A stretch of 64,000 nucleotides of DNA from Gordionus sp. m RMFG-2023. Its lineage: Eukaryota; Nematomorpha; Gordioida; Chordodea; Parachordodidae. Under the pieces are notes generated by a model. That model did not search any database, had not been told where the DNA came from, and saw nothing but the letters and a program-made list of their open reading frames with translations. A program made the position numbers and the translations under genes. Below are positions 26,575 through 38,539 of the stretch, piece after piece; position 1 is the first letter of the stretch; each line of letters opens with the position of its first letter. The stretch covers positions 1,069,671-1,133,670 of the forward strand of contig NC_088776.1 of the NCBI RefSeq assembly GCF_954871325.1. Direction: 5' to 3'.

Positions 26575-29500
26575 ATGTTGATGAAAATCTCGCTATTGAT
26601 ATTATGTGCACTCCAAACTGGTAAAATTATTTTTATAAATAATTTTATATTTTATCTGAGACCAGCAGGCCCGGCTCATGTACCAGGGCGGAGCGGGGCC
26701 GGTCCTGTTTTTTAAAATATCCTGGTCGGGTTGGGCCTTAAAATTTTTTAGGTAAACAGATTCCCAAAATAAACCCTAGAAATAAAACCACTTAACATAC
26801 CCGCTCCCCCCCCCACCTTTTCCCTCTTCCAGAAGAAAAACATCTAAGAAAATTTGAGAAAGAAAAATTCTGAAAATTTATAGAGTGAAATGGAAATTTC
26901 AAATATTTTTGTTTTCAAGTCATAATCTGCCACATTAGAATTCCCTTAAGGTAGAGGATGCCAATATTATAGTAATATTTTACTAAGCCCAACTTTAACA
27001 CTTTAGGATTAAAAGAATATCCATTATTTTCAATTTTCATTAGTCATTTTAATTTGGTTATCACATTTTCCAAAACTGTTACTAGCCCATTAAATTTTTT
27101 TAATGCTACCACTACCCATTAAAGATATCATAGAACTTTCATAGACATCGGAGTCACATATTTCTATTACAGCATTACTTAGTGGCTTAAGTTTCAGAAT
27201 AGGTGCTTTCAGAAATTTGGCAACAAACTATATGATTAAAGACATAGTCTTGTTGTGATTAAAATTCCGATCAAGTTCTTGAAAATTTAACTAGTTTCTT
27301 GAATTCATTTAGATTTTAACTATTTTACTACTCAGACAAATAACATCTATAAAGATGGTAGAATCATATGATTTTCATTATTTTAATAGGGGAATGAATC
27401 AATAGGTTACATGTAGCTGTGGTAAGAAATATGAGCGGAAAATTTCTAAGACAATGTTCTCGCGAATATAGAAATATTTTTAAGGATAGCGCTTGAGATA
27501 GGTAAATTTTTCTTCCTATCTCCCCTCCAGGAAGGAAAGTGCCTTTTGGCCAAAATTTCAGGGTGTTGATGGAATAACATAAAAAAATACTATTAATTTG
27601 CACCGAATATATTATTTTTCATTTCCGCCCCACTTGTAAAGAAGGTTTTTGTGGGTGTTTGATTTATAAATATGTTTTAACAAGTTGTAATCAGAGGAAT
27701 ATCCTTGCCCCACAAAATTCTGGTCTCTTTAAATTATAGAGACCTTATGGCTCTAAGATGCATAATATGTTGTCTTTTCTTAGATCTTTGAATATTATAT
27801 CGTTGACTGAGTATGACTAGAAAGACGGCCCTTAAAAGAATCAGCCAGTGTTTTAGATATTTCTTGAAGAACGAATATTTAAAAAAAAATTCATATTTCT
27901 AAAAGTATTCAATTTGGTAAATGGAATATTTTATACATATATTACTTATATATATATATATATATAGTTATTTTTATATATAATCCATTATATTTTTAAA
28001 TAATTAAATTATTTATAATGGGTATGATTTGTATCTCATTATGCGGGATAATAGTTTAAATTATATTGATGAATTTTTTGACTCAGAAGCTTAATATGCA
28101 GCTTGCATTTATTCTCCTACCACCCCCATTTTAAAGAAATGATCCTCAATTAATTCCTGCACCGCTTACTTTAATAAACCTTATGGGTCAAAAGATATTG
28201 AAGATGCTGTTACTACATATAAAAAATATTATAATTATTATTATCTGATTCTTCTAATAAAGAGGATAAAAAGATTATGAGTCTACTTAGATTATCATAA
28301 CGCCTGATTTGCAATATCAATTCGATAATATCTAAACTAATGCCAAGAGGTTTGAATTACCTCTTATCCATATCACTATATATATACGATATTACTTTCG
28401 ACCCAAATTTTCCGATCTCGATTAACTTTACACAACTAAGGTAATTAATATCTGTTAAGTTGACAAAACGGATAGTTTATGTGTGCACATCTACCATAAG
28501 AATCCAGCTACCCAACACCATCTTATAAAAAGAAAGTGTGCGCGAAGATTAGGAGATGTGCCGCCTCACGTTAACCAAATAAAATACGAATAAATGAGAA
28601 GATAGGCTTATTGTTCAACAGTTATTGATTAACATTGTTCAAATTGGGCATGCTGTATGTGGCAATAGTTTTAAATCTTATTAAGAAATAATAAATCACA
28701 AATCAGTGAGAGAGCAGTAGCAGATGTCCCACTTTAATTTTTGTAATATCTTATGAAAGATTTTTTTTATTATATATTTACATAAGTTAAATGTATTCTT
28801 CATTTTATTTCTCACTGTTTTCCTTGAAATGTTCTCGTTTTTTCCCGGAAATTGGCAGGAGAAAATTTAGGTGTTTACTAATTGTACATCGATTGCCAAA
28901 AAATTATATATTATAAACTGATATCTCTGAAGTAGAAATAATTAAAGGTTTTCTGCCTTTTGAAATTATTTAAATTTTAAACCTTTTTTTTGTCCTTATT
29001 TTTTTTAGCAGTTACAATTGGCGGGGAGATAGAGAATAGATGTATGTCCGGCAAATACGGCACCGAGTGTATGGCAGGTAAAATATATATATAAATATAT
29101 TTTATAAAATAGCTTTTATTATTATTATACTCTTAAAATAATATAACGAAATTATCAGTTTATTATCACCCCCCCCCCCCTCTTCAATTATTATTGTAAT
29201 TTATATAATTTTGATGATAAAGGGAACTAAAAAAATTTAGTAAGCAAAATATCTCAAATCGGACATTTGTAATAACCAAACCCAACTAAGAACAAGATCT
29301 AGATCCCTCTCTGAAAAACTTTAGGAACCAGAATCCTAAATCCATCCTATAAAATTAACACTGAATCAGAACCGATCCATTGAAAAGAGAGATTAATAAC
29401 CGATTTTGTACCAGAATCTGAGACACTAAAAACTTTTTATCAAATATTAAAAGCTGGAATAACTTCTCTCTAGTGCTGCATCCTAGCTAAGATTAATCTC

Positions 29501-32500
29501 TGTTCTTAATTCTGATTTCTATGCAGAAAAGCAGTCAAATGGACATCCTTTATTTTATGAATTATACACATTATCCGAAAAAACACATTTCGTTTTTTAA
29601 ATACCAAGATTGCTCTTGCCACCAGAATGGATCATCTGGAAATTGTTCTTTCTATGGGCAGTGTGATTGTCTTGATGGTTACTGGGGATACAAATGCCAA
29701 AGAAGTTATAAACGATATTTTTGTATAAACATATGTTTTTTTTAAAATCTTTCATAAATAAATTTATTTAGATAAAAAAGAATGTGATAGGAATTGTAGT
29801 TCAAATAAATGCGATGCTATGTGGGGTACCTGTAAATGTGAAAATTTTATGTATGGAAGAAATTGTGAACACGGTATGAATTAAAATATTATTATTAACC
29901 ACTTACCGCGTATATAAATATTAATTTAAATTGCTTTCCCAAAAAGCGAATAGTAAAGTAAATTTAGTTTTTATTTTATGTAACAATGTCTAAAATGACA
30001 TATTTGAGTGTCAGTTAGTGTCAAAGATTTCTACTTTCCCGAAAAGCGAATAGTAAAGTAAATTTAGTTTTTATTTTATGTAACAATGTCTAAAATGACA
30101 TATTTGAGTGTCAGTTAGTGTCAAAGATTTATATTTTCCCGAAAAGCAAATAGTAAAGTAAATTTAGTTTTTATTTTATGTAACAATGTCTAAAATGACA
30201 TATTTGAGTGTCAGTTAGTGTCAAAGATTTCTACTTTCCCGAAAAGCAAATAGTAAAGTAAATTTAGTTTTTATTTTATGTAACAATGTCTAAAATGACA
30301 TATTTGAGTGTCAGTTAGTGTCAAAGATTTCTACTTTCCCGAAAAGCAAATAGTAAAGTAAATTTAGTTTTTATTTTATGTAACAATGTCTAAAATGACA
30401 TATTTGAGTGTCAGTTAGTGTCAAAGATTTCTACTTTCCCGAAAAGCAAATAGTAAAGTAAATTTAGTTTTTATTTTATGTAACAATGTCTAAAATGACA
30501 TATTTGAGTGTCAGTTAGTGTCAAAGATTTCTACTTTTCGTGAAAGCAAATAGTTGAGGTAGATTTAGTTTTTATTTTATATATTAATGTCCAACCTTAT
30601 TTGAATGTCAGTAAGGTGTCAAAGATTTAACTTAATCTAAAAAATAGAATCTAAAACAAATATCAAAAAAAGGAAGAAAGAAAAACAGAAGAAAGAAAAA
30701 CAGAAGATTATAATTAAAATACTTCTAACCCACGAAATTTTGCTTCTATTTCCCTGAGTATAAGAGAGCTAACAATCCTCGAGGTAGGAAAAATGGGGGG
30801 GGGGGGGATTAAGATTTTAAAAAATTGAGGGTTTTTATGGGAATATCTAAATAACCTCTAGTAACGAAGAGAAAATCTTGCAATATTTTATAAAACAGGA
30901 AATGAAGTTGTTGTTTTTTTTCCGAAGGGAAGGATTGGAGAGATATTTTATTTTCTAGAAAATGATACACTTAATAAGAACTCTTCTTAAAAGTTATGTA
31001 TTCACCTTTTTGCTGCTAATGGGAGTATAAACAGATAAAATCTTCCTTAGAAAATCGTTGGGGGATTAGAGGAGTGAGGTTAATTGGAATTGATATATTA
31101 AATCAGTATATCTTTTATTAGAACTTTAATAGATTAACCTAAGCCAGATGTCATGCCAGGAACTGGCTATTTTATGTCTGCCACCCCCCTCTCATTCTTC
31201 TTGAAAGAAATATGGGTGTTATTTGCTTTTCCATCACTTGTTAATATAATCATTACTCACTTTAATGACTCTATATTATTTGACTGAGAAAATGCTATGT
31301 TTCGATTTTATTAATAGTGAGTAGTGTAAAAGTATCATGACCATTCTCCTATACCATTCTTGGATTTTGAACTAGGCACAAATCTGTTAAAAATATGTCA
31401 GGCGTTCCTTCTATTTGAAAATTATTTTAAAATACCCAAGATCCATATATTCTATGAGATGCGCCCCAATCTTCTGTTAAAGATCTTCTGTTCAAACACG
31501 AGTTGTAAATACGAGCAAAGATGGAGGCCAAAGTTAACATAAAATTTTTAAAATCATATAAAAGTGGCATGATTAGTTTCCACCCCCCAACTCTCCTCTC
31601 TCTTGCTGTTTTTAATTCCTCTTAGTTAAGAATCTAAATCCATTCCTACTGGTCGTAATCTTGACCATGATAGAAATTTTTACACTTAGATGAACAATTG
31701 TCTACCTGGTTTTAGCACACCTATATCCATACTTCAGAAGATCATGGGATATTTCCCTAGTGTCTCACTCCGGTGATTATTTATTATAGAGCATTAGAAC
31801 AATGTCCCAGATTCTGAATTCTATATCATGACTATTCCAAGCATAAATCTTGGACGTATTTTCACTGATTTAAAACTTTGTGTAGCTATTTCGCTTTCTT
31901 CACGCGATAATTGCTTCCTTCTAAATCTATTAATTGTTCTTTACCATCTGATTCCAACGCACCCCATCTATTATTTTATAGATATTCCAAAAATCGCCTC
32001 CCATGCCATAAAAACATAAATAATTTAATCTCAAAACTCTTAAAAGGGCCATAATCATGAATACCCTAGAGTAACTATTTATGCGTTCAAGGAACGACCG
32101 AAGGTTTGATGTCATCAGCCTGAATACCTTGGTCTTTCTGGTTTTTCAGTAGCTTGGATGCATCGATTATTCAGCGCTATCTAACAGAAATGCCTCAGCA
32201 ATAATTAATTCGTCATAAATCTTGAAAATAAACAAATATTCAGACACACGTAATCTTATCCAACTGGTCAGCAATATTCCAATCTCCTAATTGTTTTTTT
32301 TAATTCACCAGTTGTTTGTTTTTTAACAAAATTTTTATAATCGTTAGTTGTTTTTTATACATTTTAATATTTAAAAATAACTATATTTTTTTTTCTCTTT
32401 AGCTTTCACCTTTTCTGGTGGTAAGCTCCTTCAACATCTCTCTCCACTTTATGTTATTCATACAATCTCTTTTATCTATTTTATACTTCTTTATATTGGC

Positions 32501-35500
32501 TCTAACTTTATGGCCCCATTGAAGTTTTGGCCTTCCTCTTTTACGTTTGCCCATCACTTCCAAACTTTCAACTTTATTTCCTATGTAGATCATAGGCCTT
32601 CTCATTGTGTGCATACCACCTAAGTCTGTTTACCATTAACTTAGTCTTAATGGGCACTACCTTTAAACTATTTAGTATTCTTGTACTGCGCACCTTATCC
32701 TTTCTTGTTACCCCAGCAATCATCCTCAGCATTCTCATCTCCATAGTTTGTAGACTTCTCTCGTCTGATTCTTTGGTTGGCCATGTTTCCGAACTATATA
32801 GAATAGTTGGTTGTACTATGGAACTGTAGATTTTTCCCTTTAATTTGTGTGGGATTCTTTTGTCAAATAGCACTCCAGATAAAGATCTCCACTTTAACCA
32901 CCCTTGATTAATCTTATTCTTTTCTCTTTTTCTATTGTGCCGTTTGTTTGTATAGTGGAGCCCAAATATTTGCAGCTTTTAATTGCGGATATCTGCCAAT
33001 CATTTATATCAATACTCTCCGTTTCATCTCCTCCTATCACCATATACTCCGTCTTTTCTCTATTTACTTTAATCCGTGCGTTTCTAGGATATTTATCCAA
33101 TTCACTAACCTTTCTTTCATTTCATCCTTGGATTCGGCAAGTATCACAATATCATCTGCAAATATCATATTCCACGGGACTGTTTGAGGTATAGACTGTG
33201 CTAATACATCTATTACTGTAATGAAGAGAAGTGGGCTGAGAGCCGACCCTTGATGAAATCCTTCGGCTATTGTGAAGTACCTGTTGTGCTACGGACCATT
33301 GTTGTATGTCCCATATACATATCCTGTATTATTCTTATATATTTTTCGGGAACTTTTTTGTGGCGTAGCGCCCACCAGATAAGTTTTCTTGGGATTCTAT
33401 CGAAGGCCTTTTTTAGATCGAGAAAGACCATGTGTAGCTTTTTGTTCTTTTCTCTGTATTTTTCACTCATTTGCCTAATTGCATGGATAGCATCGGTTGT
33501 TGATCTTCCAGGCATAAAGCCAAACTGTGTCTCTCCTATTTCGATTATATCTCTTAATCTCTTTTCTATTATTTTTTCGTATAGTTTTAGACAGTGTGAC
33601 ATTAGTTTTATGCCCCTGTAATTTTGACAATTGTGTGGATCCCCTTTATTTTTGAAGATAGGAACTAGATAGCTCTTCCAGCATTTTTGGGGAACCTCTT
33701 CATTTCCAAGTATTTTATTGTACAGATTTGTGAGGAGATGTATTCCATCATCTCCTAGTGCTTTAAGGCTTTCTATTGGAATATCGTCTGGACCCCTAGC
33801 TTTTTTGTTTTTCATATGCTTGAGGCATGTGATTATTTCTTGTTCCGTTATAGGTTGTACAAGGTTTTGACAAGGGGAGTGTTCATCGAGATGCAATATG
33901 TGGGAATTAAAGTTGAGAAGCTCCTGAAAATATTCTTTCCATCTATTCATTATTTCTTTTTCCTTTATTATCAATTTCCCATCTTTATTTTTGATTACTT
34001 TCGGAGCTCCGTTTATATCCCTAGAGTTCTTTTCTCGCTGTTTGGCTAATCTGTATATTTTATTTTGCCCTTCTTTGGTATGTAGATCTTCGTACATGTC
34101 ATCGTATGCCATAGATTTGGCCCTAGCCACCGCCTTTGTAGCTAATCTCTTGGATTTTTTGTATCTTGACTTGTCATCTGCATTTTTGGATTTGTACCAT
34201 ATTTTATAAAGGGCTTTTTTCTCCTGTATAGTGGTTTGTACCTCTTGATTCCACCATCATAGTTCTTTGTGTGATTTGTTGCCTCCTCTTGCCAAGCCTA
34301 GCGTCGATTTTGCAGTGTCTATTAATCTGGATGAAAGGTTGTCCAGATTTTTCCACTGACTTGTGAGCAATTTATTGTTTCAATGTTTGCATTGATTGCA
34401 AAGGCATCTGTCATTGTTTTTAATTTGCCCATTTAATGCATGGTTCCAGTTTTATCTTATTTTGAGTGGATTTATTTGAGATTTGTAAATCCATGATTAG
34501 TAGCTTGTGTTGTGCGGCGATATCTTCTCCTGGGATGACTTTGCAGTCTATTACATCTTTAATCTTCTGCGAGAGATTAGCATGTAATCTATCTGTGTTT
34601 TCCTAGTACCACTTTCATATGTTATTAAATGACTGTCTTTTTTTCCTATAGTAGGTGTTGGTTAAGGCAAGGTCGAAGGCTTGCGCAAATTTTAGTACGT
34701 GCTCTCCTTCATCATTTCTTTCTCCGTATCCAAAACCACCATGATGCCTTTTGTAGCTATCTCTTGCTTTCCCCACATGCGCATTTAAGTCACCACCAAT
34801 CATGACTAGGTCATCCTTAGGGATTTCCATTAAAGCTTCATCAAGGATAGCTCTAAAGTCATCTTTCTCTTCTTCCTTGCGACCCGTTTGAGGAGCATAT
34901 ACTGATAGGATGTGTAGTATTGATTGACCAATGCAGAGTTTTATCTTCATTAGTCTATCAGAGATCCTGTTGACTTCTACTACTGAAGAGGTTAGGTCTT
35001 GGCTGAGGATGATGCCGACACCGTTCCTATTGCTAACAAGTCCATTATAGTACAATTTATACCCATCTCCAATCATCAAAGTTTTCTGTCCTTTCCATTT
35101 CGTCTCTTGTATACACGCTATATCAACTTTTCTCTTGTTCAACATTGATGCCAATTCTCTCGTATTACCTTTAAGCGTCCCAATATTCAAACTTGCCAGT
35201 CTTGTCTTCTTTGCTTTGACCTTTACTTTATTTTTCACAGGATGGAGGTCTACATCCTGCGCGTCGCATGGAGGGAACGCCCTAGCTTTCATATTCATAT
35301 TTTCATTTGTGTCCTTCATTTGTTTATTGGACAGGTATCCTTAGCACCCGACTGTCCAGGCCTGTCGGTGACCGGGGTGTCATCTCTAAGCTCCGAAATT
35401 CATCATACCATATGTCTTTACACATCAATCATCGTAGAAAAACTTGAAAGTTTTTATGGTTCTAACCAGGATTGAACCCGCGTCCTTGTTCATACTCGTG

Positions 35501-37898
35501 TTTCCAAGCCTACATCTTACCCATTAGGCCACCCCATATTATAAATTTGCTTTTATAAGTTTGCAATTGGGATCCTACGTTTTCATCCAGGTGTGATGGT
35601 ATTGGTAGATGTTTGTGCATACCGGGAGAAAGCAATGACATTTTGACTCCAAGATTTGCTATTGCATGAATTATTTTTTCAATTTAAATTGCTACCAAAA
35701 TTTAGTTTAGGCTTATGACTTAATCGAAGGTTTTAAGTTGATTAGCTTCTCCAAGGCAAATATTTTTAAAATAATTGATGTGAACATTAGAAGTACTAAC
35801 TCACTCGATCGTTCAAAAGCATTGAAAGATCATTATCTGGAGTTTTTTATTTAATTAAAAAAAAATTTTTAAATATCCATTAGAGATCTATTTAGTTTAT
35901 TTTCCGATACAGCTGGTTGATCTTTTACCTAATTTTTGTGGCCAAGACATAATATTTGGTCTTTTGGGGTAATGTCAGCCTATATTGTAAATGATTGATT
36001 TTTACAGGCAAATCGTAAATATCAGAAACGAATATACATGTTAATCCTTCGGCGTTAAGATGGAAAACTACAATTAGTTGTAGGGGCATTAGCTCACCCC
36101 TTTCCTTTAGAACTGTTATAGTATATCTAACTCAATGTGAGCTTACATAAACTTCAATTCAAAACTTTTGTATTACACTCGCTAAAAATTTTACTTACAA
36201 ATATTAATTAAGTTAACCTTATATTAATTTTCATCGTTTTACCATAGGTTAAAGCTCTGTTCAGGGTGGGACCTGCAGTTATCCGCTAATATTTTGAGCT
36301 GTCTTAACTTTGTTTCTTTCAAAATTTGATCATTCATTAATCAATTTTTTTTTTAAAGTATATATATATCTAATTATTATATTGTTTTAGATGGTTCTCT
36401 ATGTTCCGACTCCGACAAACAATTTTGTGATACAGATAGAAGATGCAAATGCAAAGATTGGAAATATGGGAATGAATGTGAACAAGGTTATTTTTTTTTT
36501 CCAACTTAGAATTTTTCGTAAACTCAAAATCTGTATATATTTATATAAAAATAAAATTACATAAAATATAGAGACCACTTTGTAATAGAAATAATTCGGA
36601 GTCGTGGGATAGAACAGGAGGTTGTCAGTGCAAGGTGGGCCATTATGGCATGGATTGCGAATTGGGTTTATATATATACAACATACACATATTATTTGTT
36701 TTTCTTACTCTATGTCAGCTGATTTATTATGGACAAGTTATCGGGTCGGATTTAATGCGTTTGAGTGTAAGCTTTTGGCTCGAATAGTAGCTTAAGAAAT
36801 TATAAATATCAAAAGAAATGAGTAAATTTTAGAAAGAAGGCTTGTTTGTTGGAATTAAATGTCATTTAGGGAAAAAAAACGCGATTATTACTATTTTCTA
36901 ATATTCAGGAAAATTAGGCTAAGTTTGGTTTTAGGTTCTATATATAAAAAAGAGAGAGAGATGATATATTCATGGAGATATTAACTTTAAAAGTTCCTAG
37001 AATCAGGGTACCAGAAGAAGAAGAATGGATGGAATTACGTTTGTAAAAAAAAACATACGAAGCAAAAATAAAAGAGATGGTTAAATGACAGAAACTCATA
37101 GAGGACAGGGATTTAATAGATAGGATTAGCGTTGTTTTTTAAAAATGGCTAACTCAATATTTTATCTCAGAATAATATTACGCAAGCTCTGAAGATTTTT
37201 TTGCTCATAGATGTGGCATAAAGGTTTAGACACCTCTAGGCTTAGGGCAATGCAATATTTTTCTGGATAAATATTTGAGTAGACAGTTTTTGAAAAAAAT
37301 CTCCACAGAAACGAGCCATTTAACCCCACTAGCCCCAGAATTCAATTCTTATCATTAAAGAAATGTGGACACTTAAATCTTTATTACATTAGTGCTAAGG
37401 GAAAGAGTAAAATCAAGTGTTGTTAAACGGCATGTTATGAGCCGATTTTTAAACACGGCAAACTCAATATTTTAGCCTGAAAAACATTATCTAAGCCTCG
37501 AGCTTTAGCTAATACATGTCCAAACCCTTGATCCTTCTACTAAAAAATCTTCAGGCTTGCGTAATATTATTCAGGATGAAATATTGAGTGACTTTAAAAA
37601 ATCGGCTCAAAGCGAGCCGTTTAACAACACTAGTAAAATCAGATTTTTTTTTGAAAACTTTGTCTTAAATTAAATATATATAAATAATTCAAAGAATGCC
37701 CTACTGATTGTCGCCATTCTTTTTCCTATAATAGCTGCAAGTATAATGGGCAATGCCACTGTATACATAACTACTATGGATCGAGATGCGAGCATAGTAT
37801 ATAAAAGAAAATAATCTTAAATCTATATATATTTTTAATTCAAAGTTTTTTTTTATTCTTTAGTACAATCTTGCTCTAATCCCCAGATGATTCGATGA
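26575..37898 (+). CDS. Secreted multi-EGF-domain protein (MEGF/Draper-like architecture)
   Basis: Exon 1 (26575-26620) encodes a signal peptide, MLMKISLLILCALQT. Later exons are phase 1-1 and each encodes about one EGF-like unit: 29009-29077, 29609-29704, 29772-29873, 36391-36486, 36572-36665, 37695-37796. A short terminal exon is proposed at 37864-37898. Units follow the laminin/MEGF spacing (C-x-C...G-x-C-x-C...GYWGYKCQ; CKCENFMYGRNCEH; CQCKVGHYGMDCEL; CHCIHNYYGSRCEH). No membrane segment was found, so it is probably secreted, or membrane-bound with missing exons. The exon at 36572 does not fit the phase of its predecessor (phase 0 or 2 is available, phase 1 needed), so either an exon is missed or the gene is damaged. 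The 3' end is uncertain; another Cys-rich candidate exon lies at 38477. The 6.5-kb fourth intron hosts a minisatellite and a LINE. Confidence 0.75.
29935..30640. repeat. 100-bp minisatellite, about 7 copies
   Basis: The string GAAAAGC(A/G)AATAGTAAAG recurs at 29941, 30041, 30141, 30241, 30341 and 30441, exactly 100 bp apart. A diverged seventh copy starts at 30541. Internal units are nearly identical and edge units are diverged, as expected of unequal exchange. It lies in the fourth intron of the EGF gene, about 60 bp after its donor. Confidence 0.97.
30641..32384. other. EGF intron 4, unique part
   Basis: No exon or transposon was recognised. A 13-nt poly(G) tract lies near 30795. Several short open frames on both strands have no protein-like features. 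Confidence 0.5.
32385..35540 (-). mobile_element. RTE-like LINE, copy 1 (best preserved)
   Basis: Antisense in EGF intron 4. In order: an apurinic endonuclease at about 35319-34615 (LASLNIGTLKGNT, ACIQETKWKG, ILSVYAPQTG, MIGGDLNAHVG) and a reverse transcriptase at 34130-32890 (YRGIKLMSHCLK, QFGFMPGRSTTDAIHAIRQ, FLDLKKAFDRIPRK, and the FADDIV catalytic motif near 33148-33167). The C-terminal tail is RGRPKLQW...NNIKWREML (32614-32399), ending in GCTAAAGAG plus a poly(A)-rich run. A frame change ends the endonuclease frame near 34620, another follows the MVRSTTG region near 33270, and further stops interrupt the connector and tail, so roughly five lesions make it inactive. Related copies are at 45105 and 55096. 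Confidence 0.93.
35465..35540 (-). promoter_or_regulatory. tRNA-like A/B-box head at the LINE 5' end
   Basis: On the minus strand TGGCCTAATGGG (35531-35520) fits a pol III A box, and GGTTCAATCC (35478-35469) fits a B box, 41 nt apart. TATGG at the start can pair with CCATA after the B box, giving a partial acceptor-like stem, though two adjoining positions mismatch. It directly precedes the LINE 5' region. It could be a tRNA pseudogene, a tRNA-derived SINE head, or an internal promoter. The copy at 55096 lacks it. Confidence 0.55.
35541..36390. other. EGF intron 4, 3' part
   Basis: AT-rich, with no recognised feature before the exon acceptor ATTGTTTTAG at 36381-36390. Confidence 0.5.
37127..37331. 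mobile_element. hAT-type MITE, degraded
   Basis: Begins TAGCGTTGTTTTTTAAAAATGGC and ends CGAGCCATTTAACCCCACTA. The interior shares ACTCAATATTTTA, the GAAGATTTTTTTGCTCATAGATG region and TTCTGGATAAATATTTGAG with its neighbours. Flanking octamers GATAGGAT and GCCCCAGA do not match, so the copy is old or the ends have shifted. It lies in the EGF intron before exon 37695. Confidence 0.65.
37415..37632. mobile_element. hAT-type MITE, 218 bp, TSD GTAAAATC
   Basis: Begins AAGTGTTGTTAAACGGC and ends GCCGTTTAACAACACTA, with an exact 8-bp target duplication, GTAAAATC, at 37407-37414 and 37633-37640. Inner inverted repeats pair CTCAATATTTTAGCCTG with CAGGATGAAATATTGAG. It is the fullest member of the family that includes 5381-5544, 10489-10664 and 37127-37331. 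It ends only about 60 bp before an EGF exon. Confidence 0.88.
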
Positions 37899-37921
37899 CA
37901 AAAATGGCGAAAATTAGTTTT

Positions 37922-38085
37922 TTTTTAGCCGAGAAATGTCATCCACTAGTTTATTAATTTTTTCATGAGATCGATATTTTATCCAGAATATTTATATGCC
38001 AGCCTGAAGATTTTGCTCATAGATGGTACAAAAGATCTAGACAAATTAGACAAATCTCGAGGCTAAAGAAGCCTTTTAACAACAC
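37922..38085. mobile_element. hAT-type MITE lacking its left terminus
   Basis: The right end is GCCTTTTAACAACAC. An 8-bp direct repeat, TTAGTTTT, is present at 37914-37921 and 38086-38093. The left side starts TTTTTAGCCGAG without the expected AGTGTTGTTAA, so either the end was lost or the direct repeat is fortuitous. It starts within about 25 bp of the proposed stop of the EGF gene and may have altered its 3' end. Confidence 0.5.
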
Positions 38086-38476
38086 TTAGTTTTGAAGAAA
38101 ATTAAAATAAATTAGCCATAACTCAATTATATTTAGAATAAATATTTAATCTAATCATGCTAAGTTATCTTCTTTATGGTGTGTCCATTAATTTCGCCAC
38201 AAGGGAAACTCATTAATTAGGGCATTTATAATTGCAACGTTTTAGAAAATCTAATTAAAATTAAATGGGGACAAAAACTCTGGTTGGAAAATATATATTA
38301 ACTATCATAAATAGCTTAAGAAAATATTTTTTATTCAGATTGTTTAACATCAGTAAATTTATTATGGTTTGTACGAGAAGTGTCCCAACTTACCCCGGTC
38401 TCCCGTATATCCTAAAAATCTATTTTTAAAAAGATTAAATATATTATATTCTTGCTATATTTTTAAAATAATTTAG

Positions 38477-38538
38477 GGTGTTTCTGCAGTGAGATCCAAT
38501 ACTGTGATTGGAGAGGACATTGTCGAATTTCCTCCTCA
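38477..38538 (+). other. Candidate extra Cys-rich exon of the EGF gene
   Basis: After ATTTAG, the frame continuing from a phase-1 donor reads CFCSEIQYCDWRGHC and then RISSS before a GTATAA donor. The C-x-C and C...G-x-C spacing is EGF-like and the entry phase fits exon 37695-37796. If real, the gene runs beyond 37898 and the short terminal exon proposed there is wrong. Confidence 0.35.
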
Positions 38539-38539
38539 G

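Noticed and set aside
32904-34209. Plus-strand open frames across the LINE
   Set aside because: They are antisense to the reverse-transcriptase and endonuclease frames on the minus strand.
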